Origin: Sphingomonas_O antarctica
Lineage (GTDB): Bacteria; Pseudomonadota; Alphaproteobacteria; Sphingomonadales; Sphingomonadaceae
Direction: 5' to 3'
Length of the DNA stretch: 64,000 nucleotides
Assembly (NCBI RefSeq): GCF_965137005.1
Contig: NZ_CBCRXM010000007.1
Span: forward strand, 75,062-139,061
Shown: positions 43,918 through 52,672 of the stretch, piece after piece
Position numbering within the stretch: position 1 is the first letter of the stretch
Layout: the number at the start of each line of letters is the position of its first letter
Position numbers and translations under genes: made by a program
Notes under the pieces: model-generated
Database searches by the model: none
Told to the model about the DNA's origin: nothing
What the model saw: only the letters and a program-made list of their open reading frames with translations

Positions 43918-45440
43918 GCGAAGGCGGCAAGTTCACCGTCTGCCTGATCGAACCCGGCGGGACCAACAATTACACCCAGGTACTGGCCCCCGCGATGATG
44001 GGGCAGATCGGCAAGAAATCGAATTACCGCTACGAAACCGTGCCGCAGCCGGGGCTGAACGGACGACGAGGTTACCAGCCGCGCGGACGCGGCCTGGGCG
44101 GATCGTCGGCGATCAACGCGATGATCTACATCCGCGGCAATAAATGGGATTACGACAATTGGGCCGCGCTCGGCTGCGACGGCTGGGCCTATGACGACGT
44201 GCTGCCGTGGTTCAAGCGCAACGAGAATAACGAACGCGGCGCGGACGAATTTCATGGGTCGGGCGGGCCGCTCAACGTTGTCGACCAGAAATGGCCGAAC
44301 CCGGGCAGTCTCGACTGGATCGCGGCGGCGGAATCGCTCCAGCTGCGCCGCAATCCCGATTTCAACGGGGCGCAGCAGGAAGGCGTCGGACTGTATCAGG
44401 CGACGCAAAAGGGCGGCGAGCGCTGGTCGGCGTCGCGCGCTTATGTCGAACCCGCGCTCAAATCGGGGCGGCTCGAGGTCAAGACCGGCACGCGCGTCGA
44501 ACGCATATTGTTCGAGGGCAAGCGCGCCGTTGGCGTCGAGGTCAAGCGCGGCTTCCGCACCGAAACCATCCGCGCGCGCCGCGCGGTGATCCTCGCTGCG
44601 GGGGCGTTCAACACGCCGCAATTGCTGATGGTTTCCGGCATCGGCCCCGCCGCGCATCTGAAACAGCACGGCGTGGACGTCGTGCTCGACCGCGCCGAGG
44701 TCGGCGGCGGGTTGCAGGACCATATCGATTATGTCGCGGGCTATGAGACCGGCGGCGACATATTCCACGGCATGGGGCTGAAGGGGCAGTGGCGCGGGTT
44801 CAAGGCGTTGCTCGAATGGCGCAAGCATCGCTCCGGTTGGCTGACCTCGCCGCTGGCCGAGGCGGGCGGGTTTGCCAAATCACGCCCCGATGTCGCGGTG
44901 CCCGACTTGCAATTCCATTTCGTGCCCGCGGTGCTCGAGGATCACGGCCGGACCAAGGTGCGCATCAACGGCTTTTCCTGCCACGTCTGCGTCCTGCGCC
45001 CCGAAAGCCGCGGGACGGTGCGCCTGCAAAGTCCGCGCATGAAGGACGCGCCGCTGATCGACCCGCAATTCCTGAGCGACGAGCGCGACGTGGCGACATT
45101 GCTGGCGGGTGCGAAGCTGGTCCGGCGGATTTGCGAAGCCCCGCCCTTGTGCGGCCACGGTGGCCGCGAGCGCGCGGGCAAAGGCGTGGAGAACGACGCC
45201 ACATTCATCGACATCATCCGTAGCAAGGCCGACACCGTCTACCACCCCGTCGGTACCGCGCGCATGGGCCGCGACGACGCGGCAGTGGTCGATCCGCGCC
45301 TCAAAGTGCGCGGCATCGAAGGCCTCTACATCGCCGACGCCAGCATCATGCCCCGCCTAATCAGCGGCAACACCAATGCGCCAACGCAAATGATTGGGGA
45401 GCGGGCGGCGGAATTCGTGATGGCGGATTTAGCTAATTAA
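43839..45440 (+). CDS. GMC-family FAD oxidoreductase
   Basis: A 533-residue flavoenzyme like choline and alcohol dehydrogenases. It has the FAD-binding I-G-A-G-S-G-G-S near the N-terminus, R-G-R-G-L-G-G-S-S-A-I-N, L-A-A-G-A-F-N-T-P-Q-L-L and C-terminal H-P-V-G-T with G-N-T-N-A-P. It probably oxidises a primary alcohol. The TTG at 43839 is supported by a GGAGGAG site. It overlaps the sterol desaturase gene by 79 nt, so the pair likely works on one lipid or alcohol pathway (inference). Confidence 0.9.
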   Translation: MPSEGQEYDIVVIGAGSGGSAAAGRLSEGGKFTVCLIEPGGTNNYTQVLAPAMMGQIGKKSNYRYETVPQPGLNGRRGYQPRGRGLGGSSAINAMIYIRGNKWDYDNWAALGCDGWAYDDVLPWFKRNENNERGADEFHGSGGPLNVVDQKWPNPGSLDWIAAAESLQLRRNPDFNGAQQEGVGLYQATQKGGERWSASRAYVEPALKSGRLEVKTGTRVERILFEGKRAVGVEVKRGFRTETIRARRAVILAAGAFNTPQLLMVSGIGPAAHLKQHGVDVVLDRAEVGGGLQDHIDYVAGYETGGDIFHGMGLKGQWRGFKALLEWRKHRSGWLTSPLAEAGGFAKSRPDVAVPDLQFHFVPAVLEDHGRTKVRINGFSCHVCVLRPESRGTVRLQSPRMKDAPLIDPQFLSDERDVATLLAGAKLVRRICEAPPLCGHGGRERAGKGVENDATFIDIIRSKADTVYHPVGTARMGRDDAAVVDPRLKVRGIEGLYIADASIMPRLISGNTNAPTQMIGERAAEFVMADLAN

Positions 45441-45498
45441 TCAAGATTTTACGTCTTTGCTTGCAAATCCGGCTTTTACGGATTAGGCAGATTTTGCC

Positions 45499-45795
45499 AT
45501 GACCGCGACCGTGAGCATCAACAACCTCTTGGAGGTTTCGTCGAAGGCTGTCTCCAGCCGCTTTGGATTCTACACAGACGAAGCAATGCAGCGTCCTGTG
45601 GGGATTCAGCGGCATGGCCGGACGAGGATCGTGATGATCTCGCTCAACGAATATGAGCGGCTGAAGCGACGGGATCGCCAAGTCTTTTTGACAACGGATT
45701 TGGATGATGAAACGCTCGACGCCATCCTCACCGCCGAACCCGGCGAGCGGTCACGTGAAGCCGGCAAACGGCTGGCCGACCCCGCAGCCGGGTGA
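45499..45795 (+). CDS. Phd/YefM-type antitoxin
   Basis: A 98-residue protein. The central V-S-S-R-F-G-F-Y-T-D-E-A-M, P-V-G-I-Q-R-H-G-R-T-R-I-V-M-I-S-L-N-E-Y-E-R-L pattern matches Phd/YefM antitoxins: an N-terminal DNA-binding domain and a C-terminal toxin-neutralising tail (D-D-E-T-L-D-A-I-L). It would bind its own promoter and neutralise the toxin. It overlaps the downstream toxin gene by 41 nt. Lower GC than its neighbours suggests acquisition. Confidence 0.78.
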   Translation: MTATVSINNLLEVSSKAVSSRFGFYTDEAMQRPVGIQRHGRTRIVMISLNEYERLKRRDRQVFLTTDLDDETLDAILTAEPGERSREAGKRLADPAAG

Positions 45796-46195
45796 CGTTC
45801 TGTCCTATGCCTATTTGTGGCACCGGGAGGCCCAAACGGGTCAGGAAGAAGGGCTGAAAGACCGGCCTGTAGTGGTCGTGTTGGCGTCGGAGTTGCTTGA
45901 GGGTCAAATCCGTCTCCACGTGGCGCCCGTGACGCATGCGCCGCCGCAGCGTGAAACTGTCGCCGTGGAACTGCCCGCTGCTGTGAAACGCGATTTGCAA
46001 CTGGATCGCGAACGCAGCTGGATCGTCTGTGACGAAATGAACCGCTTCATTTGGCCGGGTCCTGATATTCGCTTACTCGACAACGGCCAGCCTTATTACG
46101 GCGCGATACCCGATTGGCTATTCGCCGAGGTTCGTACAGCCTTTGCGGCAATTGCCGGTCGTCGCGCGGTCAAAGCCACACCGCGATCCAGCTGA
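45755..46195 (+). CDS. PemK/MazF-like toxin
   Basis: A 146-residue protein with the features of plasmid-type PemK-like toxins: P-x-P-G-D-V-L-S-Y-A-Y-L-W, D-R-P-V-V-V-V-L-A, H-V-A-P-V-T-H, S-W-I-V-C-D-E-M-N-R-F-I-W-P-G and Y-G-A-I-P. Such toxins cleave mRNA. The GTG at 45755 is the likely start inside the antitoxin 3' end; an ATG at 45704 is also open but would overlap the antitoxin more deeply. Its stop abuts the GDT1-like gene start. Confidence 0.7.
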   Translation: MKPANGWPTPQPGDVLSYAYLWHREAQTGQEEGLKDRPVVVVLASELLEGQIRLHVAPVTHAPPQRETVAVELPAAVKRDLQLDRERSWIVCDEMNRFIWPGPDIRLLDNGQPYYGAIPDWLFAEVRTAFAAIAGRRAVKATPRSS

Positions 46196-46765
46196 ATGGA
46201 AGCCCTGCTCACCTCCACCGCCATGGTCGCGCTCGCCGAAATTGGCGACAAGACGCAATTGCTGGCGATCGTCCTCGCCACGCGGTTCAAGCGGCCGCTG
46301 CCAATCATCCTCGGCATCCTGGGCGCGACGCTCGCCAATCACGCGCTGGCGGCGCTGGTCGGCGAACAGGCGGCGGCGTTCCTCGACGGTCTGTGGTTCC
46401 GCTATCTGGTCGCCGCATCGTTCATCGCGATGGCCTTGTGGACGCTGGTCCCCGACAAGCTTGACGAGGATGAGGCGAGGCCGTCGCGCTTCGGTCCGTT
46501 CCTGACCACGCTCGTGGCGTTCTTCATCGTCGAAATGGGGGACAAGACCCAGATTGCGACGGTCGCGCTGGGGGCGCGGTTCCACAGCGTGTTGTGGGTC
46601 ACGGCGGGGACGACGCTGGGCATGATGATCGCCAATGTCCCCGCCGTGTTGCTCGGCAACCAGCTGATCAAGCGCGTGCCATTGGCCAAGGTGCGGATTG
46701 CGGCGGCGATCCTGTTCCTCGCCATCGGCCTGTGGCTCCTCGCGCAAACCGCCGGCTCGCTTTGA
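46196..46765 (+). CDS. GDT1/TMEM165-family transporter
   Basis: A 189-residue inner-membrane protein with about six helices and the duplicated family signature E-x-G-D-K-T (A-E-I-G-D-K-T near the N-terminus and V-E-M-G-D-K-T in the middle). The family moves divalent cations such as Mn2+ or Ca2+ by exchange with H+. The start directly follows the toxin stop. No yybP-ykoY-like leader is visible. Confidence 0.93.
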   Translation: MEALLTSTAMVALAEIGDKTQLLAIVLATRFKRPLPIILGILGATLANHALAALVGEQAAAFLDGLWFRYLVAASFIAMALWTLVPDKLDEDEARPSRFGPFLTTLVAFFIVEMGDKTQIATVALGARFHSVLWVTAGTTLGMMIANVPAVLLGNQLIKRVPLAKVRIAAAILFLAIGLWLLAQTAGSL

Positions 46766-46812
46766 GTCCAATTCACTCGCGCGAAAGGGTGAAGCGGCAT
46801 AAGGCGGTCCCG

Positions 46813-49641
46813 ATGCGTTTTGCCCTCGCGCTTTTGGCGCTTTCCACCTCGTCGTTTGCTTTCGCGCAGGACGCCGCCCCGCCCCCGCCAGCCGCCGCGG
46901 CTGCGACGGCGCCGCTGCCGTGGCTGTATCGCGGATCGGACATTCCGCCCGATGCGTCATGGACCTTTGGCGAATTGCCCAATGGCCTGCGCTATGCCGT
47001 GCGCAAATCGGGGGTGCCGCCCAAGCAAATCTCGATCCGCGTCGCGATCGACGCCGGCGGGATGATGGAGGAAGCGGGCGAGCGCGGCTTTGCCCATTTC
47101 AACGAACATCTGGCGTTTCGCGGGTCGGCCTATATCGGCGACGGCGAAGCGAAGCGCGTGTGGCAACGGCTCGGCGCGACCTTCGGGTCGGACACCAATG
47201 CGACGACCGGCCCGACGCAGACGGTCTACAAGCTCGATCTGCCGTCGGCGACGCCCGAGTCGGCCAATGAATCGCTACACATCTTGTCGGGCATGATCGC
47301 CGCGCCGGACATCAAGCCGGGCGCGGTCGAAACCGAAAAGCGCACCATCCTCGCCGAACTGCGCGAAGGCGCCGGGCCGGGCCAGCGCATCGGCGAAGGC
47401 GTTCGCGCGACTTTGTACGCCGGGCAACGGCTGGGCGACGCCTCGAACAGCAAGGAACAGGCGTCGGTCGCCGCCGCCACCCCGCACACCCTGCGGGTGT
47501 TCCACGACCGCTGGTATCGCCCCGCCAACACTTTGGTCGTCGTCGTCGGCGACATGGAGCCCGACGTGCTCGAGGGGCTGGTCAAGCGCAACTTCTCCAG
47601 CTGGCGGCCCAGCATTCAACAGGCCGGCAATGTCAGTTTCGGGCAGCCACAGGCCAATGCCCCGCGTGCGCGCGTCGTCGTCGAGCCGGGCGTCCCGACC
47701 AGCGTCATCCTCGGCGTGATGCGCCCGTGGCAGGTCAAGGCCGACACCGTCGCCTATAACCGCGACAAACAATCGCTCGAACTCGCCGCGCGGCTGATCA
47801 GCCGCCGTCTCGAAACCCGCGCGCGCGCCGGGGGCAGCTTCCTTCAGGCGGCGGTCGATTATTCGGACGTCCTGCGCTCGACCAACAGCACGATCATCGA
47901 AATCACCCCGGTCGGCAGCGACTGGCGCCGCGCCGTGCGCGACGTTCGCGCGGTCATTGCCGACGCGCTGACCCGCCCGCCTACCCAGGCCGAAATCGCG
48001 CGCGAGATCGAGGATTATAAAAGCAATCTCGACGCATCGGTTGAAACCGAAACCGGGCAGGACGACCGCGAAATCGCCGATACCTTGGTCGAAGCGGTCA
48101 ACATTCGCGAAACCGTGGCCAGCGCATCGGTCGCACGCGACGTGTTCCTCGGCCAGAGTGAGGCGCTGACTCCCGCCGCCTTGCTCAAGGCGACCCGGCG
48201 GATCTTTGCCGGCACGCCGTTGCGCGCCGTGCTGACCCTGCCCGCCGCCGACCCGGCCGCGCAGGCCAGGCTGTTGACCGCGATCACCGAACCCGTGGCA
48301 CCCGTGCGCGTTGACACGGCCAAGGCGGTGTCGATGGACGCGCTGCCCAAATTGGGCGCACCCGCGACGGTCACGGGCCGCAGCACGCTCGCGCCATTGC
48401 CGTTCGAACGGATCAGCCTGTCGAACGGATCGACGCTGATCGTGTTTCCCAACGACGCGGAAAAGAACAAGATTTACGTTTCAGCGCGCTGGGGCGGCGG
48501 CCGTGCGGCATTCCCGGCCGACAAGCCCAACCCGTCATGGGCGGCGGATTACGCGCTGGTCGCGGGCGGCATCGGCGACCTTGGGCTCGACGCGCTCGAC
48601 CGGTTGACCAACGGGCGCCGGCTGGGCCTCGATTTCGACCTGTCGGACGATGCGTTTGTGTTCAAGGCGACGACCGGCCCCGCCGATCTGCACGATCAAT
48701 TGCGGCTGATCGCCGCCAAGCTGCAATATCCGCGCTTCGACGCCGCGCCGGTCCTGCGCGCGCGCGCCGCCACTCTCGCCGGTTATGACACCGCCGACAC
48801 CACCGCGATGGGCGTGGTTCAGCGGGCCTTGCCGGGGTGGCTGCGCGGCGGCGATCCGCGCTGGTCCGCGCCAACCAAGGACCAGATCGCGACGCTGACA
48901 CCCGAGGCATTCGAGGCGTTCTGGAAACCGCTGATCGCCGCCGGGCCGGTCGAGATTTCAATCTATGGCGACACGACGACCGAGGCCGCGATCGCCGCGA
49001 CGCTCGACACCGTCGGTGCCTTGCCGGTGCGCGCGCCGGTCACGCTGCCCCAGCCCGCACCGCACGGCCCCGCACCCGGATCGACGCTCGAACTGACCCA
49101 TCGCGGCCCGGCGGATCAGGCGGCGGCAGTGCTCGCCTGGCCCACCGGCGCGGGGCGCAGCGACCTGTTCGAAAGCCGCAGGCTCGACGTGCTGGCGGCG
49201 GTGTTCACCGACCGCATGTTCGATGCGCTGCGCGAAGCCGATGGCGAAAGCTATTCGCCCAACGTCAACAGCAACTGGCCGACCGGCCTCGCCTCGGGCG
49301 GCAGTTTCGTGGTCATCTCGCAAGTCCGCCCGGGCAGCGTCCCGGTGTTTTTCCAGGTCGCCGAAAAGATCGCCCACGACCTCGCCACCGCCCCGGTCAG
49401 CGACGACGAACTGACCCGCGCACTGGGGCCGATGAAGCAGATGTACAGCCGCGCCGCGACCGGCAACATGTTCTGGTTGGGCCAATTGTCGGGCGTCAGC
49501 GGCGACGGCACGCGCGTCGCCAACGTCCTGTCGCTGACAAGCGATTTCGCTCGGATAACCGCTGCCGATTTACAGGCCAGCGCGGCGAAGTGGCTGGTCG
49601 ATGGGCAGGCATCGCGGATGGTGGTGCGGCCGGTGAAGTAG
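46813..49641 (+). CDS. M16-family zinc peptidase, secreted
   Basis: A 942-residue exported metallopeptidase. The signal peptide (M-R-F-A-L-A-L-L-A-L-S-T-S-S-F-A-F-A) precedes an Ala/Pro linker and a typical M16 pair of halves. The active N-terminal half has the inverted zinc motif H-F-N-E-H (about residue 96) and the distal Glu in E-T-E-K-R-T-I-L-A-E-L. The C-terminal half lacks a zinc motif. It probably degrades peptides in the periplasm. The ATG at 46813 has an AAGGCGG site. Convergent with hslU with a 4-nt gap. Confidence 0.93.
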   Translation: MRFALALLALSTSSFAFAQDAAPPPPAAAAATAPLPWLYRGSDIPPDASWTFGELPNGLRYAVRKSGVPPKQISIRVAIDAGGMMEEAGERGFAHFNEHLAFRGSAYIGDGEAKRVWQRLGATFGSDTNATTGPTQTVYKLDLPSATPESANESLHILSGMIAAPDIKPGAVETEKRTILAELREGAGPGQRIGEGVRATLYAGQRLGDASNSKEQASVAAATPHTLRVFHDRWYRPANTLVVVVGDMEPDVLEGLVKRNFSSWRPSIQQAGNVSFGQPQANAPRARVVVEPGVPTSVILGVMRPWQVKADTVAYNRDKQSLELAARLISRRLETRARAGGSFLQAAVDYSDVLRSTNSTIIEITPVGSDWRRAVRDVRAVIADALTRPPTQAEIAREIEDYKSNLDASVETETGQDDREIADTLVEAVNIRETVASASVARDVFLGQSEALTPAALLKATRRIFAGTPLRAVLTLPAADPAAQARLLTAITEPVAPVRVDTAKAVSMDALPKLGAPATVTGRSTLAPLPFERISLSNGSTLIVFPNDAEKNKIYVSARWGGGRAAFPADKPNPSWAADYALVAGGIGDLGLDALDRLTNGRRLGLDFDLSDDAFVFKATTGPADLHDQLRLIAAKLQYPRFDAAPVLRARAATLAGYDTADTTAMGVVQRALPGWLRGGDPRWSAPTKDQIATLTPEAFEAFWKPLIAAGPVEISIYGDTTTEAAIAATLDTVGALPVRAPVTLPQPAPHGPAPGSTLELTHRGPADQAAAVLAWPTGAGRSDLFESRRLDVLAAVFTDRMFDALREADGESYSPNVNSNWPTGLASGGSFVVISQVRPGSVPVFFQVAEKIAHDLATAPVSDDELTRALGPMKQMYSRAATGNMFWLGQLSGVSGDGTRVANVLSLTSDFARITAADLQASAAKWLVDGQASRMVVRPVK

Positions 49642-49645
49642 GGGG

Positions 49646-50941
49646 CTAAAGCACATACTTCGACAAATCGACGTCCCTCGTAATACTCGCCAACTGCCCG
49701 TCGACGTACGCAGCATCCACCACCAACGCCTGCCCGCCGCGATCCTCGGCGTTGAAGCTGATATCCTCCAGCAGCTTTTCCATCATCGTCGCCAGCCTCC
49801 GCGCGCCGATATTCTCGACACTGGCATTCACTTCCGCCGCCAGCCGCGCGACGGCGGCGATGCCGTCATCGGTAAAGCTGATATCGACACCTTCGGTCTT
49901 GAGCAGAGCGACATATTGGTCCGCCAGACTGGCGCGCGTATCGGTCAAAATCCGCACGAAATCGGCCTCGGTCAGCGCCTTCAGCTCGACGCGGATCGGC
50001 AGGCGACCCTGCAGTTCGGGGAGCAGGTCGCTGGGCTTGGCGACATGGAACGCGCCCGAGGCGATGAACAAGATATGGTCAGTCTTCATCGGGCCGTATT
50101 TGGTCGCGACCGTGGTGCCCTCGATCAGCGGCAGCAAGTCGCGCTGAACGCCCTCGCGGCTGACCGATCCGCCACGCACGTCGCTGACCGCGATCTTGTC
50201 GATCTCGTCGAGGAACACGATGCCATTGGCTTCCGCATCCGCCAGCGCGACGCGGCTGACCTCGTCCTGGTCGAGGCGCTTGTCGGCCTCTTCCTCGATC
50301 AACTTGTCCCAGGCTGCCGGGACGGTCAGCTTGCGGCGCTTGGTTTGCTGGCCGCCCATCTTGCCGAGCATTTCGCCGAGATTGATCATGCCGACATTGC
50401 CGCCACCGGGGATGTCGAACGGCATTTGCGGCGCGGCGTCGAGCTCGATTTCGATCTCGGTCTCGCTCAGATGCCCGTCGGTGAAGCGCTGGCGGAACGC
50501 GGCGCGGGTCGCTTCGGACGCGCCCTTGCCGGTGAGCGCGTCGAGCAAACGGCCCATCGCCGCCTCCTCCGCCTTGTCCTTCACCGCGACGCGGCGCCGT
50601 TCCTTTTCAAGGCGGATCGCCTCCTCGACCAGGTCGCGCGCGATCTGTTCGACATCGCGGCCGACATAGCCGACCTCGGTGAATTTGGTCGCCTCGACCT
50701 TCACGAACGGTGCGTCCGCCAACTTCGCCAGACGGCGGCTGATCTCGGTTTTGCCGCACCCCGTCGGCCCGATCATCAGGATGTTCTTGGGACTGACCTC
50801 GTCGCGCAGATCGGCGGGGAGTTGCTGACGGCGCCAGCGATTGCGCAGCGCAACGGCGACCGCGCGCTTGGCGTCGTCCTGCCCGACGATATGCGCGTCG
50901 AGCGCGGCGACGATGGTCTTGGGGGTGAGGTTGTCGTTCAT
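49646..50941 (-). CDS. hslU: ATP-dependent protease ATPase subunit HslU
   Basis: A 431-residue AAA+ unfoldase that feeds substrates to HslV. Walker A is G-P-T-G-C-G-K-T-E, the pore motif G-Y-V-G-R-D-V-E is present, Walker B is V-F-L-D-E-I-D-K-I, and the C-terminus ends in Y-V-L for HslV docking. It follows hslV with a type C repeat in the 89-nt gap, so the two are probably co-transcribed from the heat-shock promoter upstream of hslV. Confidence 0.97.
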   Translation of the reverse strand: MNDNLTPKTIVAALDAHIVGQDDAKRAVAVALRNRWRRQQLPADLRDEVSPKNILMIGPTGCGKTEISRRLAKLADAPFVKVEATKFTEVGYVGRDVEQIARDLVEEAIRLEKERRRVAVKDKAEEAAMGRLLDALTGKGASEATRAAFRQRFTDGHLSETEIEIELDAAPQMPFDIPGGGNVGMINLGEMLGKMGGQQTKRRKLTVPAAWDKLIEEEADKRLDQDEVSRVALADAEANGIVFLDEIDKIAVSDVRGGSVSREGVQRDLLPLIEGTTVATKYGPMKTDHILFIASGAFHVAKPSDLLPELQGRLPIRVELKALTEADFVRILTDTRASLADQYVALLKTEGVDISFTDDGIAAVARLAAEVNASVENIGARRLATMMEKLLEDISFNAEDRGGQALVVDAAYVDGQLASITRDVDLSKYVL

Positions 50942-50950
50942 GATTTTACT

Positions 50951-51029
50951 CGTCGCCCGGCGGAGGCCGGGGCCGTTAACAAAAATGCGCGCCCGTCACG
51001 GGACGGCCCCGGCCTCCGCCGGAGCGACG
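50951..51029. repeat. REP-like palindrome, type C copy 2
   Basis: A 20-bp perfect arm pair, CCGGCGGAGGCCGGGGCCGT (50957-50976) and its complement (51003-51022), flanked by CGTCGC and GCGACG. It fills the gap between hslV and hslU and matches the insert in ileS. Confidence 0.88.
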
Positions 51030-51030
51030 C

Positions 51031-51576
51031 TTAGAGGTCGATCGTCTCGACGGTGACGCGGTCATTGGTGAAGACGCAAACCTCCGCCGCGATCGCCATC
51101 GCCTTGCGCGCCAGCGTTTCGGGATCGGGTTCGTAATCGACCAGCGCGCGCGCCGCGGCCAAGGCATAATTCCCACCCGAACCGATCGCCGCGATCCCGC
51201 CTTCGGGCTCGAGCACATCGCCATTACCCGTCAGCACCAGGAGCACTTCCTTGTCGGCGACGATCATCAGCGCTTCGAGGTTGCGGAGGTATTTGTCGGT
51301 CCGCCAGTCCTTGGCGAGCTCGACCGCCGCACGCAGCAACTGCCCGTGATGCGCCTCGAGTTTCTTCTCCAGCCGCTCGAACAACGTGAACGCATCCGCC
51401 GTCGCCCCGGCAAACCCGGCAATCACCGAGCCGTCGCCCAGCCGCCGCACCTTGCGCGCATTGGGCTTCATCACCGTATTGCCCATCGACACCTGGCCAT
51501 CGCCGGCGATGACGACCTTATCGCCCTTGCGGACGCCCAATATTGTGGTGCCGTGCCACCCGATCTTGTCGCTCAT
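51031..51576 (-). CDS. hslV: ATP-dependent protease proteolytic subunit HslV
   Basis: A 181-residue threonine peptidase. The short propeptide M-S-D-K-I-G-W-H-G precedes the catalytic Thr in T-T-I-L-G-V-R-K-G. G-D-G-Q-V-S, G-F-A-G-A-T-A-D-A and I-G-S-G-G-N-Y-A are intact. It forms double hexamers with HslU. The ATG at 51576 is chosen because the propeptide begins there. It has no ribosome-binding site, and the predicted promoter places the transcript start at or near the ATG. Confidence 0.96.
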   Translation of the reverse strand: MSDKIGWHGTTILGVRKGDKVVIAGDGQVSMGNTVMKPNARKVRRLGDGSVIAGFAGATADAFTLFERLEKKLEAHHGQLLRAAVELAKDWRTDKYLRNLEALMIVADKEVLLVLTGNGDVLEPEGGIAAIGSGGNYALAAARALVDYEPDPETLARKAMAIAAEVCVFTNDRVTVETIDL

Positions 51577-51583
51577 GACCGGA

Positions 51584-51613
51584 ATATGGGAAGCGCCGTG
51601 GTGCGGATGCAAG
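51584..51613 (-). promoter_or_regulatory. Heat-shock (RpoH) type promoter of hslVU
   Basis: On the minus strand, CTTGCA (51613-51608) and CCCATAT (51590-51584) are separated by 17 nt, close to the sigma-32 consensus CTTGAA and CCCATaT. The start site would fall near 51577, one base before the hslV ATG, which predicts a leaderless or nearly leaderless mRNA. Confidence 0.65.
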
Positions 51614-51620
51614 GGGTAGG

Positions 51621-51750
51621 GACTCTCCCCACCCTGCTTGCTTCGCAAGCTGTCCCTCCCGCAAGCGGGAGTGACGTCGGATTCAGCGCCGCCCTAGACG
51701 TCACTCCCTTCAGGGAGGGACAGGCGCGCAGCGCCAGGGTGGGCCGAGTC
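51621..51750. repeat. REP-like paired palindrome, type E copy 1
   Basis: Two mirrored halves bounded by GACTCTCCCCACCCTG and CAGGGTGGGCCGAGTC. They contain GCTTGCTTCGCAAGC, CTCCCGCAAGCGGGAG, GACGTC boxes, ACTCCC(T)TCAGGGAG and GGCGCGCAGCGCC hairpins. It lies between DUF486 and hslV. Confidence 0.88.
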
Positions 51751-51753
51751 CCC

Positions 51754-52095
51754 CTAGCTCCGCCCGGCGAACATGAACGCCGCAGCCCCCATCAGGCACG
51801 CGAACGCCCCGGCATGCCGCCACGTCAGCGGCTCGTGCAGCACCACCACCGCGAACACGCCGAATACGATCAACGTGATCACTTCCTGCGCGATCTTGAG
51901 CTGCCCGCCGCTCCACCCGTGGAAAAAGCCGATGCGGTTGGCCGGCACGGCCAGGCAATATTCGAACAGCGCGATGCCCCACGACGCGAGGATCACGCCC
52001 CATAACGGCGCGGTCGGGAATTTGAGGTGCCCGTACCACGCGATCGTCATGAACACGTTCGAACAGACCAGCAGCAGGATCGGCAGCAACGTCAT
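51754..52095 (-). CDS. DUF486 (DMT-like) small membrane protein
   Basis: A 113-residue protein with four hydrophobic helices and the DUF486 pattern: L-L-L-V-C-S-N-V-F-M-T-x-A-W-Y-G-H-L-K, W-G-I-A-L-F-E-Y-C and P-A-N-R-I-G. The family resembles half of a drug/metabolite transporter and may dimerise; function unknown. It follows the ABC auxiliary lipoprotein by 4 nt on the minus strand and could belong to the same transcript. Confidence 0.88.
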   Translation of the reverse strand: MTLLPILLLVCSNVFMTIAWYGHLKFPTAPLWGVILASWGIALFEYCLAVPANRIGFFHGWSGGQLKIAQEVITLIVFGVFAVVVLHEPLTWRHAGAFACLMGAAAFMFAGRS

Positions 52096-52099
52096 CCGC

Positions 52100-52672
52100 T
52101 CAACCGACCCAGGCGGCGACCTCGCTCGCCACCTGATTGGCGGCCTTGTCGATCGCCGCTGCGCTGTTGCGGGCGTCGATCGCGCCGACGGGCACGCGTG
52201 CCTCGAACCGGCGGCTGGCCGAGGCCTCGACCCCGCGCGTCAGGATCGCGTCGAACGTCACGACCGCCTGGCCCGTGGTCGCATCGACGCCGAACGCGAT
52301 CAGGCTGCCACCCAGGCGCTGGCCCGGATCGACCGTCGTCTGGCGCGCATCGAGCACCAGACGACCGCCCTTGGCGCGCAACGCTTCGGCCAACAGCAAC
52401 TGGAATTGCCGCGCCGGCGCCTCGATCCAGCGCGCATCCTTCACATAGGCAAACGCGTTCGGCCCCTCGTAAACCGGCACCCGCTGCCCGGCGAGCGCGG
52501 CGGCAGCACTTGGCGTGATCACCGTGATGCTGCGCGCCGGATCGATCGGCACACCGGTGTTCGGCTGAACCACCGGCGGGGTCAAAGCGAGCAACTGCTT
52601 GGGCGGCTTGCCCCCGAACGAACAGGCGGCGAGCGCCAGTGCCGGAAGCGCGGCGATCAGGGCTTTGGTCAT
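52100..52672 (-). CDS. ABC-type transport auxiliary lipoprotein (MlaD partner)
   Basis: A 190-residue lipoprotein with a lipobox L-A-A-C at about residue 17. The ABC_trans_aux (PqiC/YmbA-like) domain follows, with F-A-Y-V-K-D-A-R-W-I-E-A-P and L-L-A-E-A-L. It would receive lipids from or support the MCE protein at the outer membrane. The ATG at 52672 overlaps the MlaD stop (TGATG); a GTG one codon before is possible. Confidence 0.88.
   Translation of the reverse strand: MTKALIAALPALALAACSFGGKPPKQLLALTPPVVQPNTGVPIDPARSITVITPSAAAALAGQRVPVYEGPNAFAYVKDARWIEAPARQFQLLLAEALRAKGGRLVLDARQTTVDPGQRLGGSLIAFGVDATTGQAVVTFDAILTRGVEASASRRFEARVPVGAIDARNSAAAIDKAANQVASEVAAWVG

Noticed and set aside
45441..45498. 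Operator palindrome before the antitoxin gene
   Set aside because: Only a 4-bp AATC/GATT match around CGGCTTTTAC is present, which is too weak to claim.
46594..46812. Upstream extension of the M16 peptidase
   Set aside because: The added residues overlap the GDT1 gene, and the signal peptide begins at 46813 after a ribosome-binding site.
9596..51660. Loop 2 of the structured element as part of the type E repeat
   Set aside because: Both contain GCTTGCTTCGC, but the type E version pairs with itself (GCTTGCTTCGCAAGC) while the element has this motif in a loop, and the flanks do not align.
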